This document shows positions 39,388 through 48,199 of a stretch of DNA of 64,000 bases, in pieces. Each line of letters opens with the position of its first letter. Position 1 is the first letter of the stretch. The stretch comes from Sphingomonas sp. KRR8 (GTDB lineage: Bacteria > Pseudomonadota > Alphaproteobacteria > Sphingomonadales > Sphingomonadaceae): the NCBI RefSeq assembly GCF_023559245.1, contig NZ_CP097462.1, positions 1,116,001 through 1,180,000 of the forward strand, in the 5' to 3' direction. The notes under the pieces are model-generated. The model had not been told where the DNA came from. It did not search any database and saw only the letters and a list, made by a program, of their open reading frames with translations. The position numbers and the translations under genes are program-made.

Positions 39388-39496
39388 GGGGGTTGGTCTG
39401 ACTTTCGGGAGAAGAAGGTTCGCGCCGGCACTTAGCGGCGGATGGTCCGACTTTCAACGCAGGCTGCTCGTCCTGCTCCGGTAAGGGTTGGCACGG

Positions 39497-40246
39497 CTAA
39501 GCCGCGGCCGCCTCCACGATCGGCACGAAGTCGGCGGCCGTCAGACTCGCACCGCCGACCAAGGCGCCGTCCACGTCCTCGACGGCAAAGATCTCCGCCG
39601 CATTGCTGGCCTTGACCGAGCCGCCATAAAGCAGCCGCACGCCCGCTCCCTCCTCGCCGAGCGCCTCGACGAGTGTCGCGCGCAGCGCGGCGTGCATCTC
39701 CGCAATGTCATGGGTCACGGGCACCTTGCCAGTCCCGATCGCCCAGATGGGCTCATAGGCGACGGCGAAATTGACCGCCGTGGCGCCCTCCGACGGCAGG
39801 CTGGCCCGAAGCTGCGCGGTCACCACTTCGAGCGCTCGCCCCGCGTCGCGCTCCGCGTCGCTCTCGCCCACGCACAGGATGACCTTCAGCCCCGATCGAA
39901 GCGCCGCCTCCGCCTTGGCACGGACGGTCGTGTCGTCCTCGCGGTGCGCATCCCGCCGCTCGCTATGGCCGACGATGGTCAGCCTCGCTCCCGCGTCGTG
40001 AAGCATGGCCGCGCAGATGTCGCCCGTATGAGCACCCTTGTCCGCCATATGGATGTCCTGCGCGCCGATGGCGAAGCCAGGCACCCCCTCGGCCGCGCGG
40101 TGGATCAGCGTGGCGGGCACGCACAGGGCGACATCCACCTGCCCGTCCAGCCGCCGGGCCGCCTCGGCAATGCCGCGCACTTCACCCAGGTCGGCCGAGG
40201 TGCCGTGCATCTTCCAGTTTCCGGCGACCAGCTTGCGACGCGACAT
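39497..40246 (-). CDS. tpiA: Triosephosphate isomerase
   Basis: This enzyme interconverts dihydroxyacetone phosphate and glyceraldehyde 3-phosphate. The product is 249 residues. The catalytic Lys is in AGNWKMHG, the His in IVGHSERR, and the Glu in VAYEPIWAIGTG. The loop-closing GGSVKASNA is present. It is divergent from ppiD. Confidence 0.97.
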   Translation of the reverse strand: MSRRKLVAGNWKMHGTSADLGEVRGIAEAARRLDGQVDVALCVPATLIHRAAEGVPGFAIGAQDIHMADKGAHTGDICAAMLHDAGARLTIVGHSERRDAHREDDTTVRAKAEAALRSGLKVILCVGESDAERDAGRALEVVTAQLRASLPSEGATAVNFAVAYEPIWAIGTGKVPVTHDIAEMHAALRATLVEALGEEGAGVRLLYGGSVKASNAAEIFAVEDVDGALVGGASLTAADFVPIVEAAAA

Positions 40247-40363
40247 TCCTGTTCCCTTCCCTGTTCGCCGTGGCGCCTAGCAAGCCCGCCATATTGAAGG
40301 GAAGCCATCCGCTCTCTAAAGCGCTCGGCAATTCCATTCCCGCCAACGCGAGCCACGCCCTTC

Positions 40364-42307
40364 ATGCTGTCCTTCTTCCGCCGTCTCTCGAAGTCCAAGG
40401 GCGGCGCCGCCATCGGCATCCTGTTCCTGGTCATCATGCTCGCCAGCTTCGCTGTAGCCGACGTGAACAACTTCAAGTCGTTCGGAAGCGGCGGGTTCAA
40501 CCAGGGCGTGCTCGCCAAGGTCGGCAAGGAGCAGGTCACGGAGGCCGAGCTGTCGCAGACCATGCAGCGCCAGTTGGCGCAGCTGCGCCAGCAGAAGCCC
40601 GACGCCACCTACGCCGACCTCGCCCCGCAGTTCGAGCAGATCGTCAACGGCCTCATCCAGGCCAAGACGCTCAAGGCCTATGCGATCGCGCATGGCATGA
40701 TGCCACCCAAGAAGGCCATCGACGCCGAAATCGTGAAGATCCCCGCCACGCGCGGGCTCGACGGCAGGTTCAGCGAGGCGTCCTATGCCCAGTTCCTCCA
40801 GCAGCAGCGGCTGACGGACGCGCAGCTCCGTGACGAGGTGGTCGTGCTGCTCCTGCAGCGGATGCTGCTGGCGCCGGTCGCTGCCAACATGCGCATGCCG
40901 CTGGGCGTCGCCCGTCCCTACGCCTCGATGCTGCTTGAGGAGCGCGAAGGCCAGGTGGCGGTGATCCCAAGCGCGGCATTCAAGGCCGGCGCGGCGCCGA
41001 CCGATGCCGAGCTTCAGGCCTTCTACGCCCAGAACCGCAATCGCTACGTCGTGCCGGAGCAGCGCGTGCTGCGCATCGCCCGCATCAGCCCGGAGACGGT
41101 CGCCGGCGTGCAGCCCACCGACCAGGAAATCGCCGCTTACTATCAGCAGAATGCCGCGACCTATGCGGGCGGTGAGAGCCGGGTGCTGAGCCGCGCCTCG
41201 ATCGCCGACCAGAACCAGGCGAACCAGGTGGCCGCTCGAGCCAAGGCGGGTGGCACCTTTGCCGCCGCTGCCCAGCCGGCCGGCTTTTCCGCCGCCGACG
41301 TCAGCCTGGGGCCGCAGAGCCGGGCGGACCTGACTACGCTGGCCGGACCCCAGGTCGCCGCGGCCGTCTTCGCCGCGCCCGCCGGTGCGGTGGTCGGCCC
41401 GATCAAGTCGAGCACCGGCTACGATGTGATCAAGGTGGAACGGATCGACCGCAAGCCGGGCAAGAGCCTGGCCGAGGCGCGGCCCGAGATCATCGCCAAG
41501 CTCGCCGTCGACAAGCGCAAGAGCGCGCTGACCGACCTGGTCGCCAAGGTCGAGGACGGGATCAGCGAGAACCGCACCTTCGACGAGGTCGCCCAGGCCA
41601 ACAAGCTGCCGGTCACCCAGACCCCGCCGCTGGTCGCCAATGGTCAATCGATGGCGCAGCCGACTTTCCAGCTTCCGCCCGAGTACAAGACCCAGCTGCT
41701 TAAGGACGCCTTCTCGATGCAGGCGGGCGACGATCCGCTGGTGGAGACGCTTGCCAATGATGCGGGCTATGCCGTCCTGGCACTTGGTCAGGTGACCCCG
41801 GCCACGCCGGCGCCGCTGGCGCAGATCCGGGATCGAGTGGCCGCTGATTTCCTCGCCAAGCGCGCCGAGGATGGTGCCAAGGCCGCCGCAACCGCGGTGC
41901 TCGCCAAGGTCACTCGCGGAATGCCGCTGGCCCAGGCGATCAAGGAGCAGGGTATCACTGGTGCGCCCGCTCCTGCCCCGCTCAAGGTGCGGCGGATCCA
42001 GCTCGCGCAGCTGCAGGGCCAAGTCCCGGCGCCGTTGCAGATGCTGTTCAGCCTGACCCCGGGCAAGAGCCGGATGGTCGCCGCCCCGCAGGGTCAGGGC
42101 TTCTTCATCGTCCAGCTCGCCAAGACGACGCCGGGCGATGCGCTTGGCCAGCCGGGGCTGATTACCCAGACGCAAAGCGACCTGAGCCGGCAGACGGGCG
42201 AAGAGATCGCCGTGCAGTTCCTCGACGCCGCGCAGAAGGAGCTTGGCGTCAGCCGCAACGAAGCCGCGATCGCCGAGGCCCGCAAGCGTCTGCTCGTCGG
42301 CGGCTGA
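40364..42307 (+). CDS. ppiD: Peptidyl-prolyl isomerase / periplasmic chaperone PpiD
   Basis: This inner-membrane-anchored chaperone helps proteins leaving the Sec channel. The product is 647 residues. A membrane anchor (about 15-35) precedes a SurA-N-like helical domain, then a parvulin-like domain in the middle with GPIKSSTGYDVIKVERI. A large C-terminal helical region follows. The family is usually about 620-650 residues. The stop is four bases before trpG. Confidence 0.92.
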   Translation: MLSFFRRLSKSKGGAAIGILFLVIMLASFAVADVNNFKSFGSGGFNQGVLAKVGKEQVTEAELSQTMQRQLAQLRQQKPDATYADLAPQFEQIVNGLIQAKTLKAYAIAHGMMPPKKAIDAEIVKIPATRGLDGRFSEASYAQFLQQQRLTDAQLRDEVVVLLLQRMLLAPVAANMRMPLGVARPYASMLLEEREGQVAVIPSAAFKAGAAPTDAELQAFYAQNRNRYVVPEQRVLRIARISPETVAGVQPTDQEIAAYYQQNAATYAGGESRVLSRASIADQNQANQVAARAKAGGTFAAAAQPAGFSAADVSLGPQSRADLTTLAGPQVAAAVFAAPAGAVVGPIKSSTGYDVIKVERIDRKPGKSLAEARPEIIAKLAVDKRKSALTDLVAKVEDGISENRTFDEVAQANKLPVTQTPPLVANGQSMAQPTFQLPPEYKTQLLKDAFSMQAGDDPLVETLANDAGYAVLALGQVTPATPAPLAQIRDRVAADFLAKRAEDGAKAAATAVLAKVTRGMPLAQAIKEQGITGAPAPAPLKVRRIQLAQLQGQVPAPLQMLFSLTPGKSRMVAAPQGQGFFIVQLAKTTPGDALGQPGLITQTQSDLSRQTGEEIAVQFLDAAQKELGVSRNEAAIAEARKRLLVGG

Positions 42308-42311
42308 GCCC

Positions 42312-42890
42312 ATGCGCCGCGCCGTGCGGCTGCTGGTGGTCGATAATCACGACAGCTTCAGCTTCACGCTGGTCGACTATCTGCTGACCCTCGGCGGCGC
42401 CGTCGACGTGGTGCAGAGCGATGGCGTGAGCGTCGCCGACGCCATGCAGCGCACCGCCGATGGGATCCTGCTTTGCCCCGGACCTGGCCGGCCGGAGGAT
42501 GCCGGCATCTCCGTTCCGCTAGCCCGCGCCTGCATCGATGCGCGGAGGCCGCTACTCGGGGTCTGCCTCGGGCTGCAGGCGATTGGCCTCGCCTGCGGAG
42601 CGGAGGTCATTCGGGTCGCGCCAGTGCACGGCAAGGCCGAGCCCGTCAGCCACGTCGGCACCGGTCTGTTCGAGGGGCTGCCGTCCCCACTCACCGTCAC
42701 GCGCTACCACTCGCTTGCGCTCGGCACTCTGCCGGATGAGCTGGAAGCGACGGCGCATTCACCGGACGGCGTGATCCAGGCGGTCGCGCATCGGAACGCT
42801 CCAGCCCACGGAGTGCAATTCCACCCGGAGAGTGTCGCCAGCGAACATGGTCACGCCCTCCTCAGCCGCTTTCTGGACATATGCTGTTGA
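42312..42890 (+). CDS. trpG: Anthranilate/aminodeoxychorismate synthase glutaminase subunit
   Basis: This subunit provides ammonia from glutamine to TrpE or PabB. The product is 192 residues. The catalytic Cys is in LLGVCLGLQAIGL, and the His-Glu pair is in HGVQFHPESVASEHG. The usual GHQ after the Cys loop reads GLQ here. It lies four bases after ppiD, so they share a transcript. In many relatives this place holds trpE-trpG-trpD-trpC; only the glutaminase is left in this window. Confidence 0.92.
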   Translation: MRRAVRLLVVDNHDSFSFTLVDYLLTLGGAVDVVQSDGVSVADAMQRTADGILLCPGPGRPEDAGISVPLARACIDARRPLLGVCLGLQAIGLACGAEVIRVAPVHGKAEPVSHVGTGLFEGLPSPLTVTRYHSLALGTLPDELEATAHSPDGVIQAVAHRNAPAHGVQFHPESVASEHGHALLSRFLDICC

Positions 42891-42904
42891 CAAGCAAGGT
42901 CCTC

Positions 42905-42930
42905 GTTCCGTAAGCGTTCTCTGTCTGTTC
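42905..42930 (+). promoter_or_regulatory. Two overlapping LexA boxes before lexA
   Basis: Three GTTC half-sites at 42905, 42916 and 42927 are each separated by exactly seven bases. The alphaproteobacterial LexA box is GTTC-N7-GTTC, so two boxes share the middle half-site. They lie 18 bases before the lexA ATG, which points to autorepression. Confidence 0.85.
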
Positions 42931-42947
42931 ACGATGGAGCCTCGGGC

Positions 42948-43613
42948 ATGCTGACGGTCAAGCAGCGCGAACTATTGCAGTACATCCACGAACGGGTGAG
43001 CGAGACGGGTGTCTCGCCCTCGTTCGACGAGATGCGCGAAGCGCTCGAGCTCAAGAGCAAGTCGGGCGTTCACCGGCTCATCTCCGCACTTGAAGAACGG
43101 GCGTTCATCCGCCGGCTGCCCAATCGCGCCCGCGCCCTCGAGGTGCTGCGGATGCCCGACCAGCCCGGTGGGGCCAGTGCCGCGACAGAGGCGAAAGCGC
43201 CCGAGCTCAAGCCGGTCCGTATCCCGGCCAACGACACGATCGAGATTCCCCTGCACGGCCGGATCGCCGCCGGCACTCCGATCGAGGCGCTGCAAGGCAC
43301 CGAGCAATTCGCTGTTCCCGCCGCCCTCCTCGGCCCGGGCGAGCATTATGCGCTGGAGGTCTCCGGCGACTCGATGGTCGACGAAGGCATTCTCGATGGC
43401 GACTTCGCACTCATCCGCAAGGTCGACCAAGCGCGCGAGGGAGAGATCGTCGTGGCGCTGATCGATGGCGAGGAAGCGACCCTCAAGACCTTCCGTCGCG
43501 AAGGCAAGATGGTCCGCCTTGATCCCGCGAACGGCGCCTATTCGCCGCAGCGCTATGAGGAGAATCGAGTGCGGATCCAGGGCCGCCTCGCCGGCCTGAT
43601 CCGGCGTTACTGA
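42948..43613 (+). CDS. lexA: SOS repressor LexA
   Basis: LexA represses DNA-damage genes until RecA filaments trigger its self-cleavage. The product is 221 residues. The winged helix begins [17 protein letters not shown] with the recognition helix [14 protein letters not shown]. The cleavage site is Ala108-Gly109 in GRIAAGTP. The catalytic pair is Ser142 ([10 protein letters not shown]) and Lys180 (GEEATLKTF). Two overlapping LexA boxes precede it. Confidence 0.97.
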   Translation: MLTVKQRELLQYIHERVSETGVSPSFDEMREALELKSKSGVHRLISALEERAFIRRLPNRARALEVLRMPDQPGGASAATEAKAPELKPVRIPANDTIEIPLHGRIAAGTPIEALQGTEQFAVPAALLGPGEHYALEVSGDSMVDEGILDGDFALIRKVDQAREGEIVVALIDGEEATLKTFRREGKMVRLDPANGAYSPQRYEENRVRIQGRLAGLIRRY

Positions 43614-43617
43614 CGCC

Positions 43618-43962
43618 ATGCAGGACGCCCGCATCGATTATGTTGAATTGCCGTCGGTGACGGCCCACGAACTGACGCGTGCCTTTTACACCAGAGCGTT
43701 CGGCTGGACCTTCACCGACTATGGTCCCGATTACAGCGCAACCGGAACCGGCACGACCGACGTCGGGTTGAACGGCCAGCCCGACGATGCACTCGCCAGC
43801 CCGCTTCCGGTTATCCGCGTCGACGACCTTGAGGCGGCGTTCCAGTCGGTGATCGATGCCAACGGCGTGATCGCCCGGCCGATCTTCGCCTTTCCGGGCG
43901 GCCGCCGCTTCCACTTCATCGATCCGGGCGGCAACGAACTCGCCGTCTGGAGCACGAAGTAG
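43618..43962 (+). CDS. VOC family protein (glyoxalase-like)
   Basis: The product is 114 residues with one vicinal-oxygen-chelate domain. The N-terminal strand IDYVELPSVTAHELTRAFYTRAFGW and the C-terminal strand GRRFHFIDPGGNELAVWS are typical. Such proteins bind metals and small substrates, but the substrate is unknown. It follows lexA by four bases and may be carried on the same transcript. Confidence 0.87.
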   Translation: MQDARIDYVELPSVTAHELTRAFYTRAFGWTFTDYGPDYSATGTGTTDVGLNGQPDDALASPLPVIRVDDLEAAFQSVIDANGVIARPIFAFPGGRRFHFIDPGGNELAVWSTK

Positions 43963-43969
43963 ACGCCCG

Positions 43970-43990
43970 GCTCCTGCGCAAGGCAGGAGC
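43970..43990. terminator. Hairpin between convergent genes
   Basis: The arms GCTCCTGC and GCAGGAGC form a perfect 8-base stem with a 5-base loop, between the ends of the VOC and MoxR genes. There is no T-run, so termination is likely but not certain. Confidence 0.45.
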
Positions 43991-43998
43991 AGCCGTCA

Positions 43999-44841
43999 CT
44001 ACCCCTTGCGGCGCGCCATGAACGCCAGCCGCTCGAACAGCATTACGTCCTGCTCGTTCTTGAGCAGCGCGCCGTGCAGCGGCGGAATCGCCTTGGTCGG
44101 GTCCCTGTCCTGCAGCACGTCGAGGGGCATGTCTTCGTGCAGCAGCAGCTTGAGCCAGTCGAGCAGCTCACTGGTCGAAGGCTTCTTCTTCAGCCCCGGC
44201 ACGTCCCGGACGTCGTAGAAAATCTCCAGCGCTTTCCCGACCAGGATCTTCTGGATGCCGGGAAAGTGCACGTCGACGATCCGCTCCATCGTGGCCCGGT
44301 CGGGGAAGGAAATATAATGGAAGAAGCACCGCCGCAGAAAGGCGTCGGGCAGTTCCTTCTCGTTGTTCGAGGTGATGACCACGATCGGGCGCTCCGCCGC
44401 CTTCACGGTCTCGCCGGTCTCGTAGACGAAGAACTCCATCCGATCGAGTTCGGTCAGCAGGTCATTGGGAAACTCGATGTCGGCCTTGTCGATCTCGTCG
44501 ATCAGCAGCACCGGCAGCTGCGGTGAGGTGAAGGCCTCCCACAATTTGCCGGGCCGGATGTAGTTCTTGATATCATGCACCCGCGGGTCGCCGAGCTGGC
44601 CGTCGCGCAGCCGGGCCACCGCGTCATATTCGTACAGGCCCTGCGCCGCCTTGGTGCTCGACTTGATGCTCCAGGTGATCAGCGGCGCACCCAGCGCCTT
44701 GGCGATCTCCTCCGCCAGCACGGTCTTGCCCGTCCCTGGCTCGCCCTTGACGAGCAGCGGGCGGCGCAAGGTGGCGGCAGCGTTGACGGCGACCTTGAGG
44801 TCGGGCGTGGCGACGTATTCAGAGGTACCTTCGAAGCGCAT
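43999..44841 (-). CDS. MoxR-family AAA ATPase
   Basis: The product is 280 residues. Walker A is VKGEPGTGKTVLAEEIA, Walker B is VLLIDEIDKAD, and the sensor region is VVITSNNEKELPDAFLRRCFFHY. MoxR ATPases act as chaperones for metal or cofactor insertion into partner proteins with a von Willebrand domain. No VWA gene is in view. It lies 30 bases downstream of the gene at 44872-45570. Confidence 0.92.
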   Translation of the reverse strand: MRFEGTSEYVATPDLKVAVNAAATLRRPLLVKGEPGTGKTVLAEEIAKALGAPLITWSIKSSTKAAQGLYEYDAVARLRDGQLGDPRVHDIKNYIRPGKLWEAFTSPQLPVLLIDEIDKADIEFPNDLLTELDRMEFFVYETGETVKAAERPIVVITSNNEKELPDAFLRRCFFHYISFPDRATMERIVDVHFPGIQKILVGKALEIFYDVRDVPGLKKKPSTSELLDWLKLLLHEDMPLDVLQDRDPTKAIPPLHGALLKNEQDVMLFERLAFMARRKG

Positions 44842-44871
44842 GACGCGCTTCCTAGGGCCAAGCAGGTCGGT

Positions 44872-45570
44872 TTAGAAGCCTTCGCGCGCGTCGGCGCGCG
44901 CTTCCAGCAGGTCGAAAAAGGCGCGGTGCTGGAGCAACAGCTGCTCGGCCCCGAACCGGATCGCACGATCGGTGCTGGCCGACGTCGACGCCGCTCCAAT
45001 GACGTCGGCGATCGAAGTCTCGTCCGGCAAGGCGCCGGGCGGCACGTCGCAGCCGACGCGCCGTGCGGCCTGATCAAGCATGGAGCGGATCGCGCGCCAG
45101 TCGCTGACCAGCGCCGTCGCGGTGCCGAGCGCGCAGCCCTGCCGCTCCGACTGGGCCAGCGTCTCGAGGGCGTGACGCTGGGCAAGCATCGCCGCCTCTG
45201 TCTCGGCATGACCGGGGGTCGACGGGGCCGGGCCGACCAGGGCCGACAAACGCAGCAGGAACAGCCGCTCGCGCTCAAAGGCGTCGGCCGCGCCGCTCAG
45301 CCAGCTGCGGACCGGGCCGGCCGGCGCGCGCAGCAGGGCAAGGTCGATGGGGCTGGGCTGGCGCCCGTAGATGCTGGCGAGCAGGTGCACGCAATCGTCG
45401 AGATCACGCCCGGAGGGAACCCCGTGCGTGCCCAACAACTCGGCCGCGAACGGGTGACCGGCGCTGCCGGCCGCCGCAAGCCGGGCGGCATGCGCATTGG
45501 CCGGGGCGCTCGCTGGCGGGGTGATTGGCGCCCGGACCGCATCGCTTTTCAACACACTCATGGCCGCCAT
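44872..45570 (-). CDS. Conserved hypothetical protein upstream of MoxR
   Basis: The product is 232 residues. It looks soluble and mainly alpha-helical, with Ala-rich segments and many Arg/Glu residues (DAFERERLFLLRLSALVG and QHRAFFDLLEARADAREGF). No catalytic motif or membrane segment is seen. The ATG at 45570 has AGGA six bases upstream; an extension to 45594 is less likely. The position suggests shared transcription with the MoxR gene. I recognise no family. Confidence 0.65.
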   Translation of the reverse strand: MAAMSVLKSDAVRAPITPPASAPANAHAARLAAAGSAGHPFAAELLGTHGVPSGRDLDDCVHLLASIYGRQPSPIDLALLRAPAGPVRSWLSGAADAFERERLFLLRLSALVGPAPSTPGHAETEAAMLAQRHALETLAQSERQGCALGTATALVSDWRAIRSMLDQAARRVGCDVPPGALPDETSIADVIGAASTSASTDRAIRFGAEQLLLQHRAFFDLLEARADAREGF

Positions 45571-45765
45571 TCCCGTTCCTGAACCCCTCTTCACGCGCGT
45601 CTGGCACTAGATCAGAGGCGAGCCGTAAGGATCCGGCGTAAAGACGGCGTAACCACGCCGGTAACGACTCGTTCGCACAGGTTACGATCTGTGCCGCCAC
45701 GGGACGGGGACCGGGCCAGTTGCCCTCCCCTTGCGCCCCGGAACGCCTTGCGACACCATCACCCA

Positions 45766-47199
45766 ATGGAGCGCGTCCGTTCGTTGCAGGCACCCGCCGA
45801 TCGCCGGCTGGGCCGCGGCGTCTTGCTTGCCTACGGGCTCGGCGCCGTCGCCTACGGGGTCAAGGACAGCGGCTTCGGCACCTTCCTGCTCTTATTCTAC
45901 AATCAGGTTCTCGGGCTCCCGTCGGCGTCCGTCGGGCTGGTGATCATGGCGGCGCTGGTGCTCGATGCCTTCATCGACCCGATGGTCGGCATCCTCAGCG
46001 ACCGCACGCGCTCGCGCTGGGGGCGGCGCCACCCCTGGATGTATGCGGCCGCGCTGCCGATCATGATCGGCTGGATGCTGCTCTGGTCCCCGCCCGCGGC
46101 GCTAGGCCAGGGCGGACTGCTCGTCTGGCTGTTCGTGGCCGCCATCGGGGTTCGCGCGGCGGTCAGCTGCTACGAAGTGCCGTCGGTTGCGCTCACGCCG
46201 GAGTTGAGCAGCGACTATGACGAGCGCACGCGGATCATGGCCTACCGTTATCTGTTCGGCTGGGCCGGCGGACTGTTGATGCTGGCCTCCGCCTACGTGC
46301 TTTTCCTGGCCCCGCGCCCAGGCTTCCCCAACGGACTGCTCTATCGGCCCGGATATCACGGCATGGCGCTGACCGGGGCGCTGGCGATGGGCGTTGCCAT
46401 TCTCGTGAGCGCGCTTGCCACGCACCGCGAAATTCCGCGGCTGCTGCAGGCCGGCGCGGTCGCGCCGGGGGTAGGAGCCGCCTTCCAGGAGATGCTGAGC
46501 GCCGGACGCAATCGCGGCTTCATGATCCTGCTGCTGGGCGGGCTGTGTTCCTACACCAACCAGGGCCTCAACTACGCGCTGTCCAACTATTTCTACAGCT
46601 ACGTCTGGCTGTTCAAGGGCGCCGAGTTCCTGTTCGTCGCCGTGGCCCTGTTCGCCGGCGTGCTGGTCGCCTTCACCATCGCCAAGCCTCTCAGTCTCCG
46701 CCTGGGCAAGGCCAGGGGCGCGGCGCTGATGGCGATTGCGGCCTACGCCGCGGCAGCCACGCCCTATCTGCTGCGGCTGATCGGCTGGTTTCCGGAGCCG
46801 GCGACCACCGCCAGCCTGGTCATGGTACTGGGGTCACTGATCCTCAGCACCGGGTGCGGCGTCAGCACCTTCATCCTCGGCAGCGCCATGCTGGCCGACG
46901 TCGTCGAGGACAGCGAAGCAACCACCGGCCGCCGCAACGAAGGGCTGTTCTTCGCCGGTGGCTTTTTCGTCCAGAAGTGCACTAGCGGCCTCGGCATCTT
47001 CCTTGCCGGAGTCCTCCTCGCCGCGGCCGGTTTCCCGAAGCAGGCGCACCCGGGCAGCGTGCCGGTGCCGGTCCTCGACCGTCTCACGCTCATCTATCTG
47101 GGTCTGGGCGCGCTGCTCGCGACGTGCGCCGCCCTCGCCTACCTGCGCTTTCCCTTCGGCCGCGCGGAGCACGAGGCTCGAATCGCCGCCAGGACCTGA
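45766..47199 (+). CDS. GPH-type sugar:cation symporter
   Basis: The product is 477 residues with 12 predicted membrane helices. The motif AFIDPMVGILSDRTRSRWGRRHPWM is the signature loop of the glycoside-pentoside-hexuronide family in the major facilitator superfamily. A later segment ADVVEDSEATTGRRNEGLFFA is also typical. The transported sugar or glycoside is unknown. The ATG at 45766 gives MERVRSLQAPADRRL. Confidence 0.9.
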   Translation: MERVRSLQAPADRRLGRGVLLAYGLGAVAYGVKDSGFGTFLLLFYNQVLGLPSASVGLVIMAALVLDAFIDPMVGILSDRTRSRWGRRHPWMYAAALPIMIGWMLLWSPPAALGQGGLLVWLFVAAIGVRAAVSCYEVPSVALTPELSSDYDERTRIMAYRYLFGWAGGLLMLASAYVLFLAPRPGFPNGLLYRPGYHGMALTGALAMGVAILVSALATHREIPRLLQAGAVAPGVGAAFQEMLSAGRNRGFMILLLGGLCSYTNQGLNYALSNYFYSYVWLFKGAEFLFVAVALFAGVLVAFTIAKPLSLRLGKARGAALMAIAAYAAAATPYLLRLIGWFPEPATTASLVMVLGSLILSTGCGVSTFILGSAMLADVVEDSEATTGRRNEGLFFAGGFFVQKCTSGLGIFLAGVLLAAAGFPKQAHPGSVPVPVLDRLTLIYLGLGALLATCAALAYLRFPFGRAEHEARIAART

Positions 47200-47203
47200 A
47201 CCG

Positions 47204-48154
47204 TCAGGCCAGCTTGATCTCGCGCAGGCGTTCCAGGAGGTAGTCGTGGCTGCTGATCGGCGGCCACTTCGGCTCCTCGCCCGCCGGCACCGTGCCGGGC
47301 AGCGCCTCGATCATATAGTCGGGGCGGAAATGCAGGAAGAAGGGCATGGAGTAACGCGCATTGCTCGCACGGTCCGGCGATGGATTGACCACCCGGTGCG
47401 GGGTCGAGCGAAGCTTGCCGTTGGTCAGCCGCTGAAGCATGTCGCCGATGTTGATCACCAGCTCGCCCGGGCGCGGGCTGACCGGGATCCAGCGGCCATC
47501 GCGGGTCTGTAGCTCCAGGCCCGCTTCCTCGGCGCCGAGCAGCAGGGTGATGGTGTTGATATCCTCGTGCGCGCCGGCGCGGATATGCTCGCCGGTCGGC
47601 TCCGTCTGCGGCGGATAGTGAAGCAGGCGCAGCACGCTGTTTCCATCGCGCACCGTGTCGCGGAAATAGTCCTCGTCGATGCCGAGGTAGCGGGCGATCG
47701 CCGACAGGACGGTCAGGCCGGTTCGGTCGAACGTGTCGTAGAGCTCGAGGAAGGTCTCCTTGAAGCCCGGCACCTCGGTCGGCCAGACGTTGTCGTCCAT
47801 GACGTCGCGGAACTTGTGCCCGGCCGCCAGTTCGCGCCCGACGTGCCAGAATTCCTTGAGGTCGTGCGCCTTGTGGCCCTTGGCGGTCTCGATGCCGAAC
47901 GGCGTGTATCCGCGGGCGCCGCCATGGCTGAGCGCATATTTGCGCTTCACCTCCTCCGGCAGGGCGAAGAACGCCTTGGCCTTCTCCTCCGCACGCGCGA
48001 TCAGTTCGTCGGGGATGCCGTGGTCGGCAAGGATGGCGAAGCCATACTCCTCGAAGCTGCGGCCAAGGGCTTGCGCGAAGGCGTCACGGTCGCGGTCCGC
48101 TTCGGCGAGAGAAACGGAGGCGATCTTGTCGGCGGTTAAAAGGTCAGTGCTCAT
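47204..48154 (-). CDS. 2-oxoglutarate/Fe(II) oxygenase, isopenicillin-N-synthase type
   Basis: The product is 316 residues. It has the DIOX N-terminal region (EEYGFAILADHGIPDELI) and a double-stranded beta helix with the iron ligands HEDINTITLL (HxD) and the distal His in STPHRVVNP. The Arg for 2-oxoglutarate lies in the same segment or just after (DRASNARYSMPFFLHF). The substrate is unknown. Confidence 0.92.
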   Translation of the reverse strand: MSTDLLTADKIASVSLAEADRDRDAFAQALGRSFEEYGFAILADHGIPDELIARAEEKAKAFFALPEEVKRKYALSHGGARGYTPFGIETAKGHKAHDLKEFWHVGRELAAGHKFRDVMDDNVWPTEVPGFKETFLELYDTFDRTGLTVLSAIARYLGIDEDYFRDTVRDGNSVLRLLHYPPQTEPTGEHIRAGAHEDINTITLLLGAEEAGLELQTRDGRWIPVSPRPGELVINIGDMLQRLTNGKLRSTPHRVVNPSPDRASNARYSMPFFLHFRPDYMIEALPGTVPAGEEPKWPPISSHDYLLERLREIKLA

Positions 48155-48199
48155 TGCCTGGCCTTAATCCCAAGCAGGCCCGGCTTCAAATGATTGAAA

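Noticed and set aside
40316-42313. 665-codon frame opposite ppiD
   Set aside because: Shadow; low-complexity Arg/Gly/Leu composition and no ribosome binding site.
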